64,000 nucleotides of DNA from the NCBI GenBank assembly GCA_050184585.1, contig JBFXAF010000002.1, forward strand, positions 124,001 to 188,000, given 5' to 3'. Made by a program: the position numbers and the translations under genes. The notes under the pieces are model-generated. The model was not told the DNA's origin. It made no database searches and saw only the letters and a program-made list of their open reading frames with translations. The DNA is from JBFXAF01 sp050184585 (lineage in GTDB: Bacteria > Pseudomonadota > Alphaproteobacteria > Rhizobiales > Rhizobiaceae). Positions 53,726 to 62,822 of this stretch are shown here, one piece after another. Each line of letters starts with the position of its first letter. Position 1 is the first letter of the stretch.

Positions 53726-54871
53726 TTAGACGTCACTGATCACCTTGCCCTTGGACAGGATGTGCACCTTGTAGCCGGCGAAAACCGCCTGCGCCTCGTT
53801 CGCGGCATAAAGCGCCTGGTAGGCCTCGTGGGGGATCAGCGCGTGCTTCTCATAGGACGAGACACCCTGCCGCGCGGCTTCGAGGTCGTCGGTCTCGATG
53901 TGGAATTCCTGCGTGGCGGGATCGCTGGAGAACAGGCCCTTGCGCCCTTCGCGCTCGGTCTTGGAGAACACCTCCTGGATGGTCCAGGTGAGCAGCCAGG
54001 CGTTGTCGGTGCGCCGCACCTTCGCGAGCACGTCGCTCACAACCGAATTGTGCTCGGTGATGCCCGCCGAGTAGAACGGCCCCAGCACCACGCGCCGGAG
54101 CTGCTTCGGGTGCAGCGTTACGAAATCCTTGTCGAGATTGGTGGCGATGGTGATTGGCGACAGCGAATAGGCCGAGTTCTTCTCGACGAAATCGTCGAAG
54201 CGGTGCGCAAGGTCCGGATTGAGCAGCCCGTCGACCGGCAGCGGCACCGGCACCTTCTCGTTCAGCTTTCCGTCGCGGGTGACGAGTTGCTGGACCATGC
54301 CTTCGGACGAATCCTCGATCGAGGCCATATAGACGAGCGGCAGGTTCGCCGCCCCGTCGAACGCGCCCCAATGCACGAGGTAGAACGGCCGCATGTTCTT
54401 CGCATTGACCGAGACCTTGACGGTTTGCGGCAGCACGAAGGGCGCGAAGGCCTTCCCCTCCATGACGGCTTCCAGGTAGAGCCGTTCGGCCATCGACTTT
54501 TGCAGCGCCGCCGGGAATGCCTTCTGGCGCAGGATGTAGTCCGCCATCTCGGCGCGAATCTCGCCCGCGACCGGGATCGATGCGAGGCGCTGCTCGGCGG
54601 TTCGGGTATCGTTCTGGAGTTCCAGCACGTTCTGGAACACGGGGTAGCCGCTCTCGGCCCGAGAGATGCGGAACTTGTCCATGAAGCCGAGCCGGTTGCG
54701 CCAGCAGGTGAAGGAGTTCTCCAGCCGCGCGATATATTCGGCGACGATCTTGGCGACGATCCCGTGCCGGTAGAGCGGCGAGGAATCGTCGCGCATGAAG
54801 ACCTCGAGGCCCTTCAGCGCGGCCGCGATGGCGTCGAAATAGCGAGTTGCCGGATCGTCCGCGGCGCTCAT
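53726..54871 (-). CDS. Unrecognised protein of the AAA+ cluster
   Basis: 381 residues, no membrane helix or signal peptide. N-terminal helices (FDAIAAALKGLEVFMRDDSSP, LENSFTCWRNRLGFMDKFR) are followed by a mixed alpha/beta part (RPFYLVHWGAFDGAANLPLVYMASIED and LRRVVLGPFYSAG). No family assigned. 24 bp upstream of the AAA+ gene and 38 bp after the coiled-coil gene, so it is in the same operon and probably works with them. Confidence 0.75.
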   Translation of the reverse strand: MSAADDPATRYFDAIAAALKGLEVFMRDDSSPLYRHGIVAKIVAEYIARLENSFTCWRNRLGFMDKFRISRAESGYPVFQNVLELQNDTRTAEQRLASIPVAGEIRAEMADYILRQKAFPAALQKSMAERLYLEAVMEGKAFAPFVLPQTVKVSVNAKNMRPFYLVHWGAFDGAANLPLVYMASIEDSSEGMVQQLVTRDGKLNEKVPVPLPVDGLLNPDLAHRFDDFVEKNSAYSLSPITIATNLDKDFVTLHPKQLRRVVLGPFYSAGITEHNSVVSDVLAKVRRTDNAWLLTWTIQEVFSKTEREGRKGLFSSDPATQEFHIETDDLEAARQGVSSYEKHALIPHEAYQALYAANEAQAVFAGYKVHILSKGKVISDV

Positions 54872-54909
54872 GGGGCGGATCCCAAGCCTCTGATACCGGT
54901 CCGGAAGCC

Positions 54910-55998
54910 CTATGCCTTCACATAGTCCGAGGCGTTATGCTTCCTCAGCACCTCGTCGAAGCGCCGCGCGAACGCCTCGTCGGCCAGCTTCTTGCGGCGC
55001 TGGATGTCCGCCGTCGCCACCATGTTCTTCTCGTGCAGTTCGAGAAGATCGCCGATGTGCTTCTGCGCCGCCGCGCCGATGCCTGCCATCGTCTGCTCGG
55101 CCGTGGTGTCGACCTGGCTGCCGAGTGTGTTGATCTTGTGCGCGACATCCTGCTGCGCGGCGGTCTTCAGCGAGTCCTCCAGCGCCTTGTACAGGACGAT
55201 GCGCTGTTCGGTATCGATGGTCAGCTTGTTGATCAGCGTGTTCTGCGCCGCGATCTGGTTGTTGAGCGAATCCACGAAGGTCTGGAACATCGAGGTGTAG
55301 CGCTCGAGCGTCTGGCTTTCGGCCAGAAGCTCCTGCTCCTTGGCCTGGCGTTCGTTGTACTCGGTGGCGAGCTTGGAGCGCTCGGCCTCGAGCTGGGTGC
55401 GCTCCGTCTGGTTGGTCGATGCCGCGATCTTGTTCTCGATGTCGAGCAGCATCGGGTTCAGTTCCTCGATGCGCTTCTGCGTGGCCGTGAGGTTCTCGAT
55501 GGTCGCCTTGCGACGCTCGATCACCTGCGAGAGACTCGCCTCGGAGGTCTTGTAGCGTGCGTCCAGCACCTGCTTTTGCGCCTTCAGGATGCCGACGATC
55601 GTGTCGGACTTGGCGAGCAGCTCCTGCAGGTTGCCGGCGAGCGACATGTTCCGGACGCGCTCGGTGCGCATGCGCTGCTTGGACTGCGGCGAAAAGATGC
55701 CGACGAAGCTTTCCCAGCCGGTGAAGCTCTTCATCGACTCGAACTCGGTGCCGAACACGTTGGTCGCGTCTTCCAGCCCGATGATCAGGTCGGCGATGTT
55801 GCCTTCCATCACCTTCTGCTGCTTGATCACGTCGTCGATGCGGGCGTTCTCGATGTCGAAGTCGGCCGACCCGATCTTGGCGTCTGCCGTCGCGAGCTTT
55901 TCGAGCACGATGCCCGATTGCTCGATCTTGGACCGCATCTCCTCGACGACCGCCTTGGTCTTCGCGATCTCGGCATCGAAGTTTTGAAGCGTCGCCAT
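54910..55998 (-). CDS. Long coiled-coil protein of the AAA+ cluster
   Basis: 362 residues, almost entirely helical with heptad repeats. Main coiled coils are about residues 5-40 and 150-290 (IERRKATIENLTATQKRIEEL, LEAERSKLATEYNERQAKEQ and similar). A non-coiled segment near 80-115 reads GTEFESMKSFTGWESFVGIF. No membrane helix. GGAGGA precedes the ATG at 55998. First gene of the cluster. The layout faintly resembles TelA-type proteins, but I cannot confirm that. Confidence 0.75.
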   Translation of the reverse strand: MATLQNFDAEIAKTKAVVEEMRSKIEQSGIVLEKLATADAKIGSADFDIENARIDDVIKQQKVMEGNIADLIIGLEDATNVFGTEFESMKSFTGWESFVGIFSPQSKQRMRTERVRNMSLAGNLQELLAKSDTIVGILKAQKQVLDARYKTSEASLSQVIERRKATIENLTATQKRIEELNPMLLDIENKIAASTNQTERTQLEAERSKLATEYNERQAKEQELLAESQTLERYTSMFQTFVDSLNNQIAAQNTLINKLTIDTEQRIVLYKALEDSLKTAAQQDVAHKINTLGSQVDTTAEQTMAGIGAAAQKHIGDLLELHEKNMVATADIQRRKKLADEAFARRFDEVLRKHNASDYVKA

Positions 55999-56105
55999 TC
56001 GGTCCTCCGGAGGGTGCATCTGGCCCAAAGCCCGGCGAATATATGGGTCGCTCTTGGCGAATGAAAGACGGGCGCGCGAAATGCGTGTCCTGCGGCGCCG
56101 AGAGG

Positions 56106-56504
56106 TTACTCGGGCTTCTCCGCAGCCTTCAGGTACGCGATGACGTTGGAAACGTCCGCATCGTCCTTGAGCCCGGCGAAGGCCATGCGGTTGCCCGGCA
56201 TGAACTCCTTCGGCGATCTCAGATAGCCGGCGAGGTTCGCTTCGTCCCAGACCAGCCCGGCGGCGGCCGCGCCCACCATCGCCGCAGAGTATTTGCCCGT
56301 AAAGCTCTCCAGGGTGCCGGCCGTCCGCCCAACTACGCCGACCAGGTGTGGACCGATCTTGTCCTTCTCTTCAATGGCGTCGTGGCAGACCTTGCACTTC
56401 CCGTTGAATACCGTCGCGCCGGCGACGGCGTCGCCCTCGGCCAGCGCCGGCGATGCGGCAGAAAGACAAGCCGCGAAGAGGATTGTTCCGGTGATCTTTC
56501 GCAT
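56106..56504 (-). CDS. Class I cytochrome c
   Basis: 132 residues. Signal peptide RKITGTILFAACLSAASPALA (about 2-22). Haem site CKVCH near residue 37. The distal Met ligand is in the FMPGNRMAFAGLKDDADVSNV region near 107. It is a periplasmic electron carrier, of the cytochrome c2/c552 type. The ATG at 56504 is supported by GAGGTG upstream. Confidence 0.9.
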   Translation of the reverse strand: MRKITGTILFAACLSAASPALAEGDAVAGATVFNGKCKVCHDAIEEKDKIGPHLVGVVGRTAGTLESFTGKYSAAMVGAAAAGLVWDEANLAGYLRSPKEFMPGNRMAFAGLKDDADVSNVIAYLKAAEKPE

Positions 56505-56575
56505 GTGACACCTCGCTCGGCCTCGGCACGGTGGTTCAGCTTCGCGGCCGAAGCGCGACTGCGCCTTGATCCCTG

Positions 56576-57187
56576 TCAATCGCGCACGAAGCCGACGAAG
56601 TCCTCCGGCGCGATGCGTCCCATCTCCTCCTCCCAATGCCGGCGGCAGAGCGATACGTACTGGCTGTCGCCGATGAACACCTGCGCGCCCTGCCTAAGCA
56701 CCTTGCCGTCCGGCCCCAGCCTGACCACCATCGTCGCTTTCCGCCCGCACCGGCAGATGGTGCGGATTTCCCGGATCTCGTCCGCGATGGCGAGCAGCGC
56801 CTCCGACCCGGGAAACAGCTTGCCCTGAAAATCCGTCCTCAGCCCGTAGCACATCACAGGCACGCCGACCCGGTCGGCGACGCGGGCAAGCTGCCAGACC
56901 TGTTCGTCGGAAAGGAACTGCGCCTCGTCGACGAAGACGCAGTGCACCGGCTCGTCCCGCGCCCTTTCGGCGACCAGCGCCAGCAGATCGTCACCGGGGC
57001 CGAATATGTCGGCGTCGGCCGAGAGCCCGATGCGCGAGCCGATCCGTCCCCGTCCGGCCCGGTCGTCGAGCGCCGCGATGAAGAGCATCGTCGTCATGCC
57101 GCGCTCGCGGTAGTTGTGAGCCGCCTGCAGAAGCGCGGTCGACTTGCCGGCGTTCATCGCCGAATAGTGGAAGTAGAGCTTTGCCAT
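56576..57187 (-). CDS. tdk: Thymidine kinase
   Basis: 203 residues. P-loop YSAMNAGKSTALLQAAHNY near residue 8, the FVDEAQFLSDEQV box near 85, the GLRTDFQGKLFPGSEALLAIADE substrate region, and the C-terminal zinc site CRCGRKATMV with a later CRRHW. Type II enzyme, phosphorylates thymidine for salvage. Confidence 0.94.
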   Translation of the reverse strand: MAKLYFHYSAMNAGKSTALLQAAHNYRERGMTTMLFIAALDDRAGRGRIGSRIGLSADADIFGPGDDLLALVAERARDEPVHCVFVDEAQFLSDEQVWQLARVADRVGVPVMCYGLRTDFQGKLFPGSEALLAIADEIREIRTICRCGRKATMVVRLGPDGKVLRQGAQVFIGDSQYVSLCRRHWEEEMGRIAPEDFVGFVRD

Positions 57188-57402
57188 CCGCTTCCTCCCT
57201 AGCGGAGCCGCGCACCGCTTTGAAAGGGGCGGCCGCGCCGATCCACCGAAATGGCCGCGCCGGCACGCTTTGTCGCGGCTGGCAAACTCCGCGCCGTCGC
57301 ATCGCCGTCATGGCGCTTGAAACCGGCAAAGAATGGTGTTTAGCTCGCGGAAACTGATAGGGGACTTCGGTTCCGCGAAGAACTCAACGGGAGAAATCGG
57401 AC

Positions 57403-58350
57403 ATGACGCGCACCAGGATGCTTTCGGCCGGCGTAGGCCTCGCCGCCATTCTTTCGGCGGGGACCGCCCTCGCGGCCGATCCGGAAAGCTGCAAGGCGGT
57501 ACGCTTCTCGGATGTCGGCTGGACCGACATCACGGCCACCACCGCGACCGCCTCGGTGATCCTGACCGCGCTCGGCTACGAGCCGGCGGTCGAGATCCTC
57601 TCCGTTCCTGTGACCTACGCCTCGCTCAAGGCAGGCGACATCGACGTCTTCCTCGGCAACTGGATGCCGACCATGGAGGCCGACATCGCGCCTTACCGCG
57701 AGGACAAGTCGGTGGAGACCCTCGTCACCAACCTCGAAGGCGCAAAGTACACGCTGGCTGTGCCGAAATACACGTTCGACGCCGGCCTCAAGGACTTCGC
57801 CGACATCGCCAAGTTCAAGGACAAGCTCGACGGCAAGATCTACGGCATCGAGGCCGGCAATGACGGCAACCGCCTGATCCTCGACATGATCGCCGCCAAC
57901 CAGTTCGATCTCACGGGCTTCGAGGTCGTCGAGAGTTCCGAGGCGGGAATGCTGTCGGCCGTCGCCAAGGCCACCGGCGCCAAGGAGGATGTTGTCTTCC
58001 TCGGCTGGGAACCGCACCCCATGAACGCCAACTTCGAGATGGCCTACTTGTCCGGCGGCGACGACGTGTTCGGCCCGAACTTCGGCGGCGCCACCGTGCA
58101 CACCAACGTACGCGCCGGCTACACGGCCGAATGCCCGAACGTCGGCAAGCTGCTCACCAACCTCGTCTTCTCGCTGAAGATGGAGAACGAGATCATGGGC
58201 GCCATCCTGAACGACGGTAAGGAGCCGAACGCGGCCGCCACCGAATGGCTGAAGGCCAATCCGGACGCCGTCACACCCTGGCTCGCCGGGGTGACCACGA
58301 TGAGCGGCGGCGATGCCGCGGCCGCGGTCAAGTCGGCGATCGGCGGCTGA
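57403..58350 (+). CDS. choX: Choline-type ABC substrate-binding protein
   Basis: 315 residues. Signal peptide (about residues 1-24, LAAILSAGTALAA). The mature protein has the OpuAC-like fold: VRFSDVGWTDITATTATASVILTALGYE then VFLGNWMPTMEADIAPYRED, and the aromatic-box region FLGWEPHPMNANF. Periplasmic choline (or betaine) binding is inferred from the choXWV gene order of rhizobia. A REP-like element separates it from choW. Confidence 0.9.
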   Translation: MTRTRMLSAGVGLAAILSAGTALAADPESCKAVRFSDVGWTDITATTATASVILTALGYEPAVEILSVPVTYASLKAGDIDVFLGNWMPTMEADIAPYREDKSVETLVTNLEGAKYTLAVPKYTFDAGLKDFADIAKFKDKLDGKIYGIEAGNDGNRLILDMIAANQFDLTGFEVVESSEAGMLSAVAKATGAKEDVVFLGWEPHPMNANFEMAYLSGGDDVFGPNFGGATVHTNVRAGYTAECPNVGKLLTNLVFSLKMENEIMGAILNDGKEPNAAATEWLKANPDAVTPWLAGVTTMSGGDAAAAVKSAIGG

Positions 58351-58355
58351 CGCCG

Positions 58356-58500
58356 CCTGCCCTCGCCCTCGCGGGCAGGGTCGAGCGCAGCGAGGCGGGT
58401 GGGACAGGTTGAGGCAGCACGCCGGCCTGGATCCCGCCCGGCCAACCGCCCCTGGCGGTTGTCCACCCTCCCCTCGACGGGGAGGGATCAACCGCAGGAG
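58356..58500. repeat. REP-like palindromic element between choX and choW
   Basis: CTGCCCTCGCCCTCGCGGGCAG, then further palindromes CCGCCCCTGGCGG and CCCTCCCC-tcga-CGGGGAGGG. The last module is nearly the same as that at 36.8 kb. It could lower expression of choWV relative to choX, which is needed in excess over the membrane parts (inference). Confidence 0.8.
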
Positions 58501-58508
58501 GGGCGGCC

Positions 58509-59363
58509 ATGGATCCGATTACCCAATTCGTCACCAGCGTGAAGATTCCCATCGGGCGCTGGGGCAAGCAGGTCTTCGACTTCCTCACCGCCAACTTCGA
58601 ATGGTTCTTCGATTCGATCGCCGACGGGCTGACCTGGGTGCTCGACGGCCTCGTTGATCTCCTTCTCCTCGTGCCGCCCGTCATTCTGGCGCTGGCGATC
58701 GCGGCGCTCGCCTGGTGGCTGCAGAAGTCCTGGAAGCTCGGCATCGCCGTCGCCGTCGGCCTGCTCTTCATCATCAACCAGAATCTCTGGAAGGAGACTG
58801 TCGAGACGCTGGTGCTCGTCGTCGCCGCCGCCGCGGCCTCGATGGCGATCGGCGTGCCGATCGGCATCTGGGCGGCCCACAACGAGCGGGTCTGGCGTTT
58901 TCTCCAGCCGGTGCTCGACCTGATGCAGACGATGCCGACCTTCGTCTACCTCATTCCGGTACTGATCCTGTTCGGCCTCGGCATCGCGCCGGGCCTCATC
59001 GTCACCGTCATCTTCGCCGCTCCGGCGCCCATACGCCTGACCTATCTTGGCATCACCTCGGTGCCGAGGCCGATGATCGAGGCAGGCCAGGCCTTCGGTG
59101 CGACCAGTCGGCAACTGCTCTGGAAGGTCGAACTGCCGGCGGCGCTGCCCACCATCATGGCAGGGCTCACCCAGTGCATCATGCTTTGCCTCTCGATGGT
59201 CGTCATCGCCGCCCTCATCGGCGCCAACGGCCTCGGCAAGCCGGTCGTGCGCGCGCTGAATTCGGTCAACATCCCGCTCGGGCTGGAGGCGGGACTCGCC
59301 ATCGTCATCCTCGCCATCGTGCTCGACCGCATCAGTCGCGTCTCGACGGGAGGCGCCAGATGA
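58509..59363 (+). CDS. choW: Choline-type ABC permease
   Basis: 284 residues of the ProW/OpuAB type with about six membrane helices. The EAA-type cytoplasmic loop is GQAFGATSRQLLWKVELPAALPTIMAG. ATG at 58509 follows AGGAGG. Its stop overlaps the choV start by 4 bp (ATGA). Confidence 0.92.
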   Translation: MDPITQFVTSVKIPIGRWGKQVFDFLTANFEWFFDSIADGLTWVLDGLVDLLLLVPPVILALAIAALAWWLQKSWKLGIAVAVGLLFIINQNLWKETVETLVLVVAAAAASMAIGVPIGIWAAHNERVWRFLQPVLDLMQTMPTFVYLIPVLILFGLGIAPGLIVTVIFAAPAPIRLTYLGITSVPRPMIEAGQAFGATSRQLLWKVELPAALPTIMAGLTQCIMLCLSMVVIAALIGANGLGKPVVRALNSVNIPLGLEAGLAIVILAIVLDRISRVSTGGAR

Positions 59364-60550
59364 ACGCCCGTCCCGCCGTCGACTTCAGGAACGTCGACAT
59401 CGTCTTCGGCGCGGAACGCGCCGCCGCGCTCGCCATGATCGACGCCGGCGCCTCGCGCGCCGAGATACTGGAGAAGACCGGCGCCGTGCTCGGCTGCGCC
59501 GGCGCGAACCTCACCGTGCACGAGGGCGAGATCTCGGTCCTCATGGGCCTTTCCGGCTCCGGCAAGTCGACGTTGCTGCGCGCCGTCAACGGCCTCAACG
59601 AGGTGGCGCGCGGCGAGGTCATCGTCCACGACGGCGAATGGTCCGCCGACGTGGTCACCTGCGGCGAGGACAATCTGCGCAAGATCCGCCGCGAATGCGT
59701 CGCCATGGTCTTCCAGCAGTTCGCTCTTCTGCCGTGGCGCACGGTGGAGGAGAATGTCGGCTTCGGGCTGGAACTCGCCGGCGTGCCGGAGAAGGAGCGC
59801 AAGGAGCGCGTCGCCCGCCAGCTGAAGCTCGTCAGTCTCGACCAGTGGGCCAGGAAATACGCCCATGAGCTGTCCGGCGGCATGCAGCAGCGCGTCGGCC
59901 TTGCCCGCGCCTTCGCCACCGAGGCGCCCATCCTGCTCATGGACGAGCCCTTCTCCGCGCTCGATCCGCTGATCCGCACCAAGCTGCAGGACGAGCTCCT
60001 GGAACTCCAGGCGAAGTTGAAGAAGACCATCGTCTTCGTCAGCCACGATCTCGAGGAGGCCCTCAAGCTCGGCACCCACATCACCATCATGGAGGGAGGC
60101 AGGATCGTCCAGACCGGCGCGCCGGAGGACATCGTGCTCAGGCCCGCCAACGACTACGTGCGCGACTTCATCGCCAACGTGAACCCGCTCTCGGTGCTGA
60201 CCGCGTGGAACGTCATGCGCGACCGCCGCGACCTCGAAAAGGCCGGCGACGACGGCTGGGTCTGGCTCGACCGCCGCAGGACCACCCGCTTCCGCATCGA
60301 TTCCGACGGGCTGGTCGCAGCGGCCGAGCGCGACGGCAAACCGGTCGTCTGGGTCTCCGTCGACGACGTGGAGAAGCTGCCGGACGACGCTCCGCACGTC
60401 TTCTGGGCGAAGCCTGGAACGAGCCTCAAGCTGGTCATGCTCGCCATGCACCGCTCGCAGACCGCGCCCGTCGCGCTGTTCGACGATCAGTCCCATTTCG
60501 TCGGCGCCATCGGCATTCGCGACGTCTTGAGCGCGGTGCTGAGAAGGTAG
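59360..60550 (+). CDS. choV: Choline-type ABC ATPase with C-terminal CBS-like domain
   Basis: 396 residues. Walker A MGLSGSGKSTLLRAVNGL near residue 57, signature LSGGMQQRVGLARAF near 175, Walker B ILLMDEPFSALDPL near 194. The C-terminal part (about 290-396) resembles a CBS domain ending FVGAIGIRDVLSAVL, as in ProV. Energises choline/betaine uptake with choX and choW. Confidence 0.93.
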   Translation: MNARPAVDFRNVDIVFGAERAAALAMIDAGASRAEILEKTGAVLGCAGANLTVHEGEISVLMGLSGSGKSTLLRAVNGLNEVARGEVIVHDGEWSADVVTCGEDNLRKIRRECVAMVFQQFALLPWRTVEENVGFGLELAGVPEKERKERVARQLKLVSLDQWARKYAHELSGGMQQRVGLARAFATEAPILLMDEPFSALDPLIRTKLQDELLELQAKLKKTIVFVSHDLEEALKLGTHITIMEGGRIVQTGAPEDIVLRPANDYVRDFIANVNPLSVLTAWNVMRDRRDLEKAGDDGWVWLDRRRTTRFRIDSDGLVAAAERDGKPVVWVSVDDVEKLPDDAPHVFWAKPGTSLKLVMLAMHRSQTAPVALFDDQSHFVGAIGIRDVLSAVLRR

Positions 60551-60554
60551 GGGA

Positions 60555-61187
60555 ATGACCTCCGCGCCGACGTTCCTCCTCACCGGCCCCGCTTCCGCCA
60601 GGACCACGCTCCTCCTCGCCCACGGCGCGGGCGCGCCGATGGATTCCGACTGGATGAACGCCATGGCGGAGGCCATTGCCGGACACGGCATCCGCGTCGC
60701 GCGTTTCGAGTTTTCCTACATGGCCGCTCGCCGCGAAGGGCTGCGCAAGCCGCCCTCCCCGGCCAACATCCTCATCGGCGAATACGTCAAGGCCATTGCG
60801 GCGCTCGACCACAAGGGACGGCTCTTCATCGGCGGAAAGTCGCTCGGCGGTCGCATGGCTTCGATGATCGCCGGCAAGCTGTTCGCTGAAACGACGATCG
60901 TCGGGCTGGTCTGCCTCGGCTACCCGTTCCACCCGCCCGGCCAGCCTGAAAAGCTGCGCACCGACCATCTGGAAAGGCTGGCCTGCCCGACGCTGATCTG
61001 CCAGGGCGAGCGCGACCCGTTCGGCACGAAGAACGAGGTTGCGGCCTACAAGCTCTCGAAGGCCGTCGAACTCTTCTGGCTGACCGACGGCGACCACGAC
61101 CTGAAACCGCGCAAGGCGTCGGGGAAGACGCTCGCCGACAATGTCGCGGAGACGGCGGGGAAGGTCGCGGGGTGGGTCTCGGATTGA
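60555..61187 (+). CDS. Alpha/beta hydrolase (TEX30/KANL3-like)
   Basis: 210 residues. LLAHGAGAPMDSDWMNAMAE near residue 19, the nucleophile elbow FIGGKSLGGRMAS near 97, and LICQGERDPFGTKNEV then WLTDGDHDLKPRK give the Asp and His. It lies 4 bp after choV in the same direction. A similar C-terminal tail occurs again after clpS, as part of the tandem duplication. Confidence 0.87.
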   Translation: MTSAPTFLLTGPASARTTLLLAHGAGAPMDSDWMNAMAEAIAGHGIRVARFEFSYMAARREGLRKPPSPANILIGEYVKAIAALDHKGRLFIGGKSLGGRMASMIAGKLFAETTIVGLVCLGYPFHPPGQPEKLRTDHLERLACPTLICQGERDPFGTKNEVAAYKLSKAVELFWLTDGDHDLKPRKASGKTLADNVAETAGKVAGWVSD

Positions 61188-61199
61188 CCTCTGTCGCTG

Positions 61200-61595
61200 T
61201 CACCTGAACCGCGAGTTTGGGTTCGAGCCGCGCGGGAAATCGTCCTCTTCGATTGCTTCGACGCTGCCTCGCGCATCGGCATTGAACGGATAGTATCGAG
61301 ACTCGGCCACCGACTTGAGTGCCGCGAACGCGTCATCTTTCGCGATGTCCAACAACGCATAGGCGGCGTTCATCCTGACTTTCGGGTTCGGATGATCGAG
61401 GAGTCCGTGGAGCACCATGCGCTCCCGATCCGGGCGCGCCCTGAGTTCAGTCTCGATGGCTTTGACCTGATCGAACAATCGGTTGTACTTCCGGGTCTCG
61501 AGATCGATCTGCGCCTCCCCCTGCTCTCTTGAAAGTTTCACGAAAAGCGAGATGAGGTCGGAGGAGATCATGGAAGAAAGGGAGTGCCTACTCAT
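61200..61595 (-). CDS. DUF2019 protein, probable immunity protein (copy 1)
   Basis: 131 residues of HEAT-like helices (LLDHPNPKVRMNAAYALLDIAKDDAFAALKSV), ending FPRGSNPNSRFR. It belongs to DUF2019. The ATG overlaps the stop of the nuclease gene by 4 bp, the usual layout of an immunity gene behind a toxin. The role is inferred from context. Copy 2 (62823-63233) is clearly homologous but diverged, most strongly outside the C-terminal tail. Confidence 0.8.
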   Translation of the reverse strand: MSRHSLSSMISSDLISLFVKLSREQGEAQIDLETRKYNRLFDQVKAIETELRARPDRERMVLHGLLDHPNPKVRMNAAYALLDIAKDDAFAALKSVAESRYYPFNADARGSVEAIEEDDFPRGSNPNSRFR

Positions 61596-62307
61596 TTCAG
61601 AACCTCGTGTTCTCGCAGGGCGCGCAGCCCGATTTGCCGCCTGACGTGCCAAGGTTTCGACCTCAGGTACTCTCTCGGTGACATCCAGTCGAAACGTTCG
61701 TTTCTCCTGTTGAACCATCCGGTGATCTGCCAGTGGCGATAGGTCGGCACCAGCACGACGTTGTCGGGTGAGTTTACCGCCTCCTCGGAAAAACCGTCCT
61801 CCCGGGCAGAACTCTGCTCGACGATGTGATGCAGGTCGTAACCCGGCTTGGGACCCAGTCCTTGCGCATAAAGCTCATCCAGCGTCTTTGCCGGCTCCAA
61901 GAACGCGACGATGCGGTCGCGCGCATGATCGTAGACCCATTCTGCAACCTCGTACTCCCTGATCGCAGGCGTCACGACATAGAGGAAGTTCGCCACCCTG
62001 ACCGCGATCCGGTTGCGCTGCCTTGTCGTCGACGGCGGCTCGTCGGGACGTCCGGCGGTCGATCGGGACTGTCGCTGACCAGGATCAGCGGCAGTTCGGT
62101 CGCGTCACCCGCACCGTATCGTGGATCGTCGGTCCACCGGCCACCATCCGGACTGCCGGCGGGCACACGCGGCTGGTCGGGCCGGAAGCCTGCCTTGCGG
62201 ATCGCCGCTCGCAGAATGTCGGCGCGCAACGCGAAGGTTAGCGCCCTGAGCCAGTATCCCGTCGCACCGATGTCGCCCTTGCCTTCCGCTCGCATCGCAT
62301 CGCCCAC
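61592..62307 (-). pseudogene. HNH-like nuclease toxin, frameshifted (copy 1)
   Basis: Compared with the intact copy at 63230-63943 this copy has lost one base in a run of C (minus strand) near 62045-62048, in the sequence encoding the VPDEPP region. The N-terminal part (GKGDIGATGYWLRALTFALR then DQPRVPAGSPDGGRWTDD) is in one frame. The catalytic part with GYDLHHIVEQ and NVVLVPTYRHWQIT is in another. A slippage or sequencing error would restore it. An independent start at 61996 gives only the nuclease half (134 residues). Confidence 0.8.
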
Positions 62308-62433
62308 GCGTTTCGCCGGACGAGAGGATGCGGCCGTCTCTGGGGGAGGTGGACAAGACCGGCGTCGATTCCGTGGAAAGCGCGAAATCCGTCCACGCTT
62401 TCCGGCGGAGAGACTTCGTGACAAAGTCGCCCC

Positions 62434-62739
62434 ATGCCCGACACCGTCACGATCGTGAGGCCGAAGGTCGCGCCCAAGACCGAGCGGCCGAAGCTGCACA
62501 AGGTCATCCTGCTCAACGACGACTTCACGCCGCGCGACTTCGTCGTGCTGGTCCTGAAGGCCGAGTTCCGGCTGTCGACTGATCAGGCCCGTCGCGTCAT
62601 GATCACCGCGCACCAGCGCGGCGTCTGCGTCGTCGCCGTGTTCCCGAAGGACGTGGCGGAGACCAAGGCGACCCGCGCCACCGACGCCGGCAAGGCGCAG
62701 GGCTTTCCGCTCACCTTCACCACCGAGCCCGAGACCTGA
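62434..62739 (+). CDS. clpS: ATP-dependent Clp protease adaptor ClpS
   Basis: 101 residues. It matches the ClpS core: LHKVILLNDDFTPRDFVVLVL near residues 21-41 (substrate pocket) and MITAHQRGVCVVAVFPKDVAETK near 55-77 (ClpA contact region). It delivers N-degron substrates to ClpAP. It lies between the two duplicated cassettes. A second clpS is expected just past the window end if the duplication is complete. clpA is not in the window. Confidence 0.92.
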   Translation: MPDTVTIVRPKVAPKTERPKLHKVILLNDDFTPRDFVVLVLKAEFRLSTDQARRVMITAHQRGVCVVAVFPKDVAETKATRATDAGKAQGFPLTFTTEPET

Positions 62740-62747
62740 GAACGCGC

Positions 62748-62822
62748 GGGACGTCGGGCAGGACGCTTGCCGACAATGTGGCCGAGGCGGCGGGGAAGAT
62801 CGCAGGGTGGGTGGGCGGCAGC
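62748..62822 (+). pseudogene. Fragment of the alpha/beta hydrolase 3' end
   Basis: The reading TSGRTLADNVAEAAGKIAGWV corresponds to the last 21 or so residues of the hydrolase gene at 60555-61187 (ASGKTLADNVAETAGKVAGWV). It has no start codon. It is the left end of duplication copy 2 and shows where the junction is. Confidence 0.8.

Larger units (their letters stand above)
61105..62740. repeat. First copy of a tandem duplication
   Basis: The segment from the hydrolase tail through the DUF2019 gene, the nuclease gene and clpS is repeated starting at about 62,741, with an offset of about 1,636 bp. The offset is the same at the hydrolase tail (61131 to 62767) and at the nuclease 5' half (62101 to 63737). 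The nuclease 5' half is nearly identical in the two copies, while the middle parts have diverged. Confidence 0.85.

Noticed and set aside
54910..55998. Naming the coiled-coil gene TelA or PspA
   Set aside because: Only general coiled-coil features are visible and no diagnostic motif supports either name.
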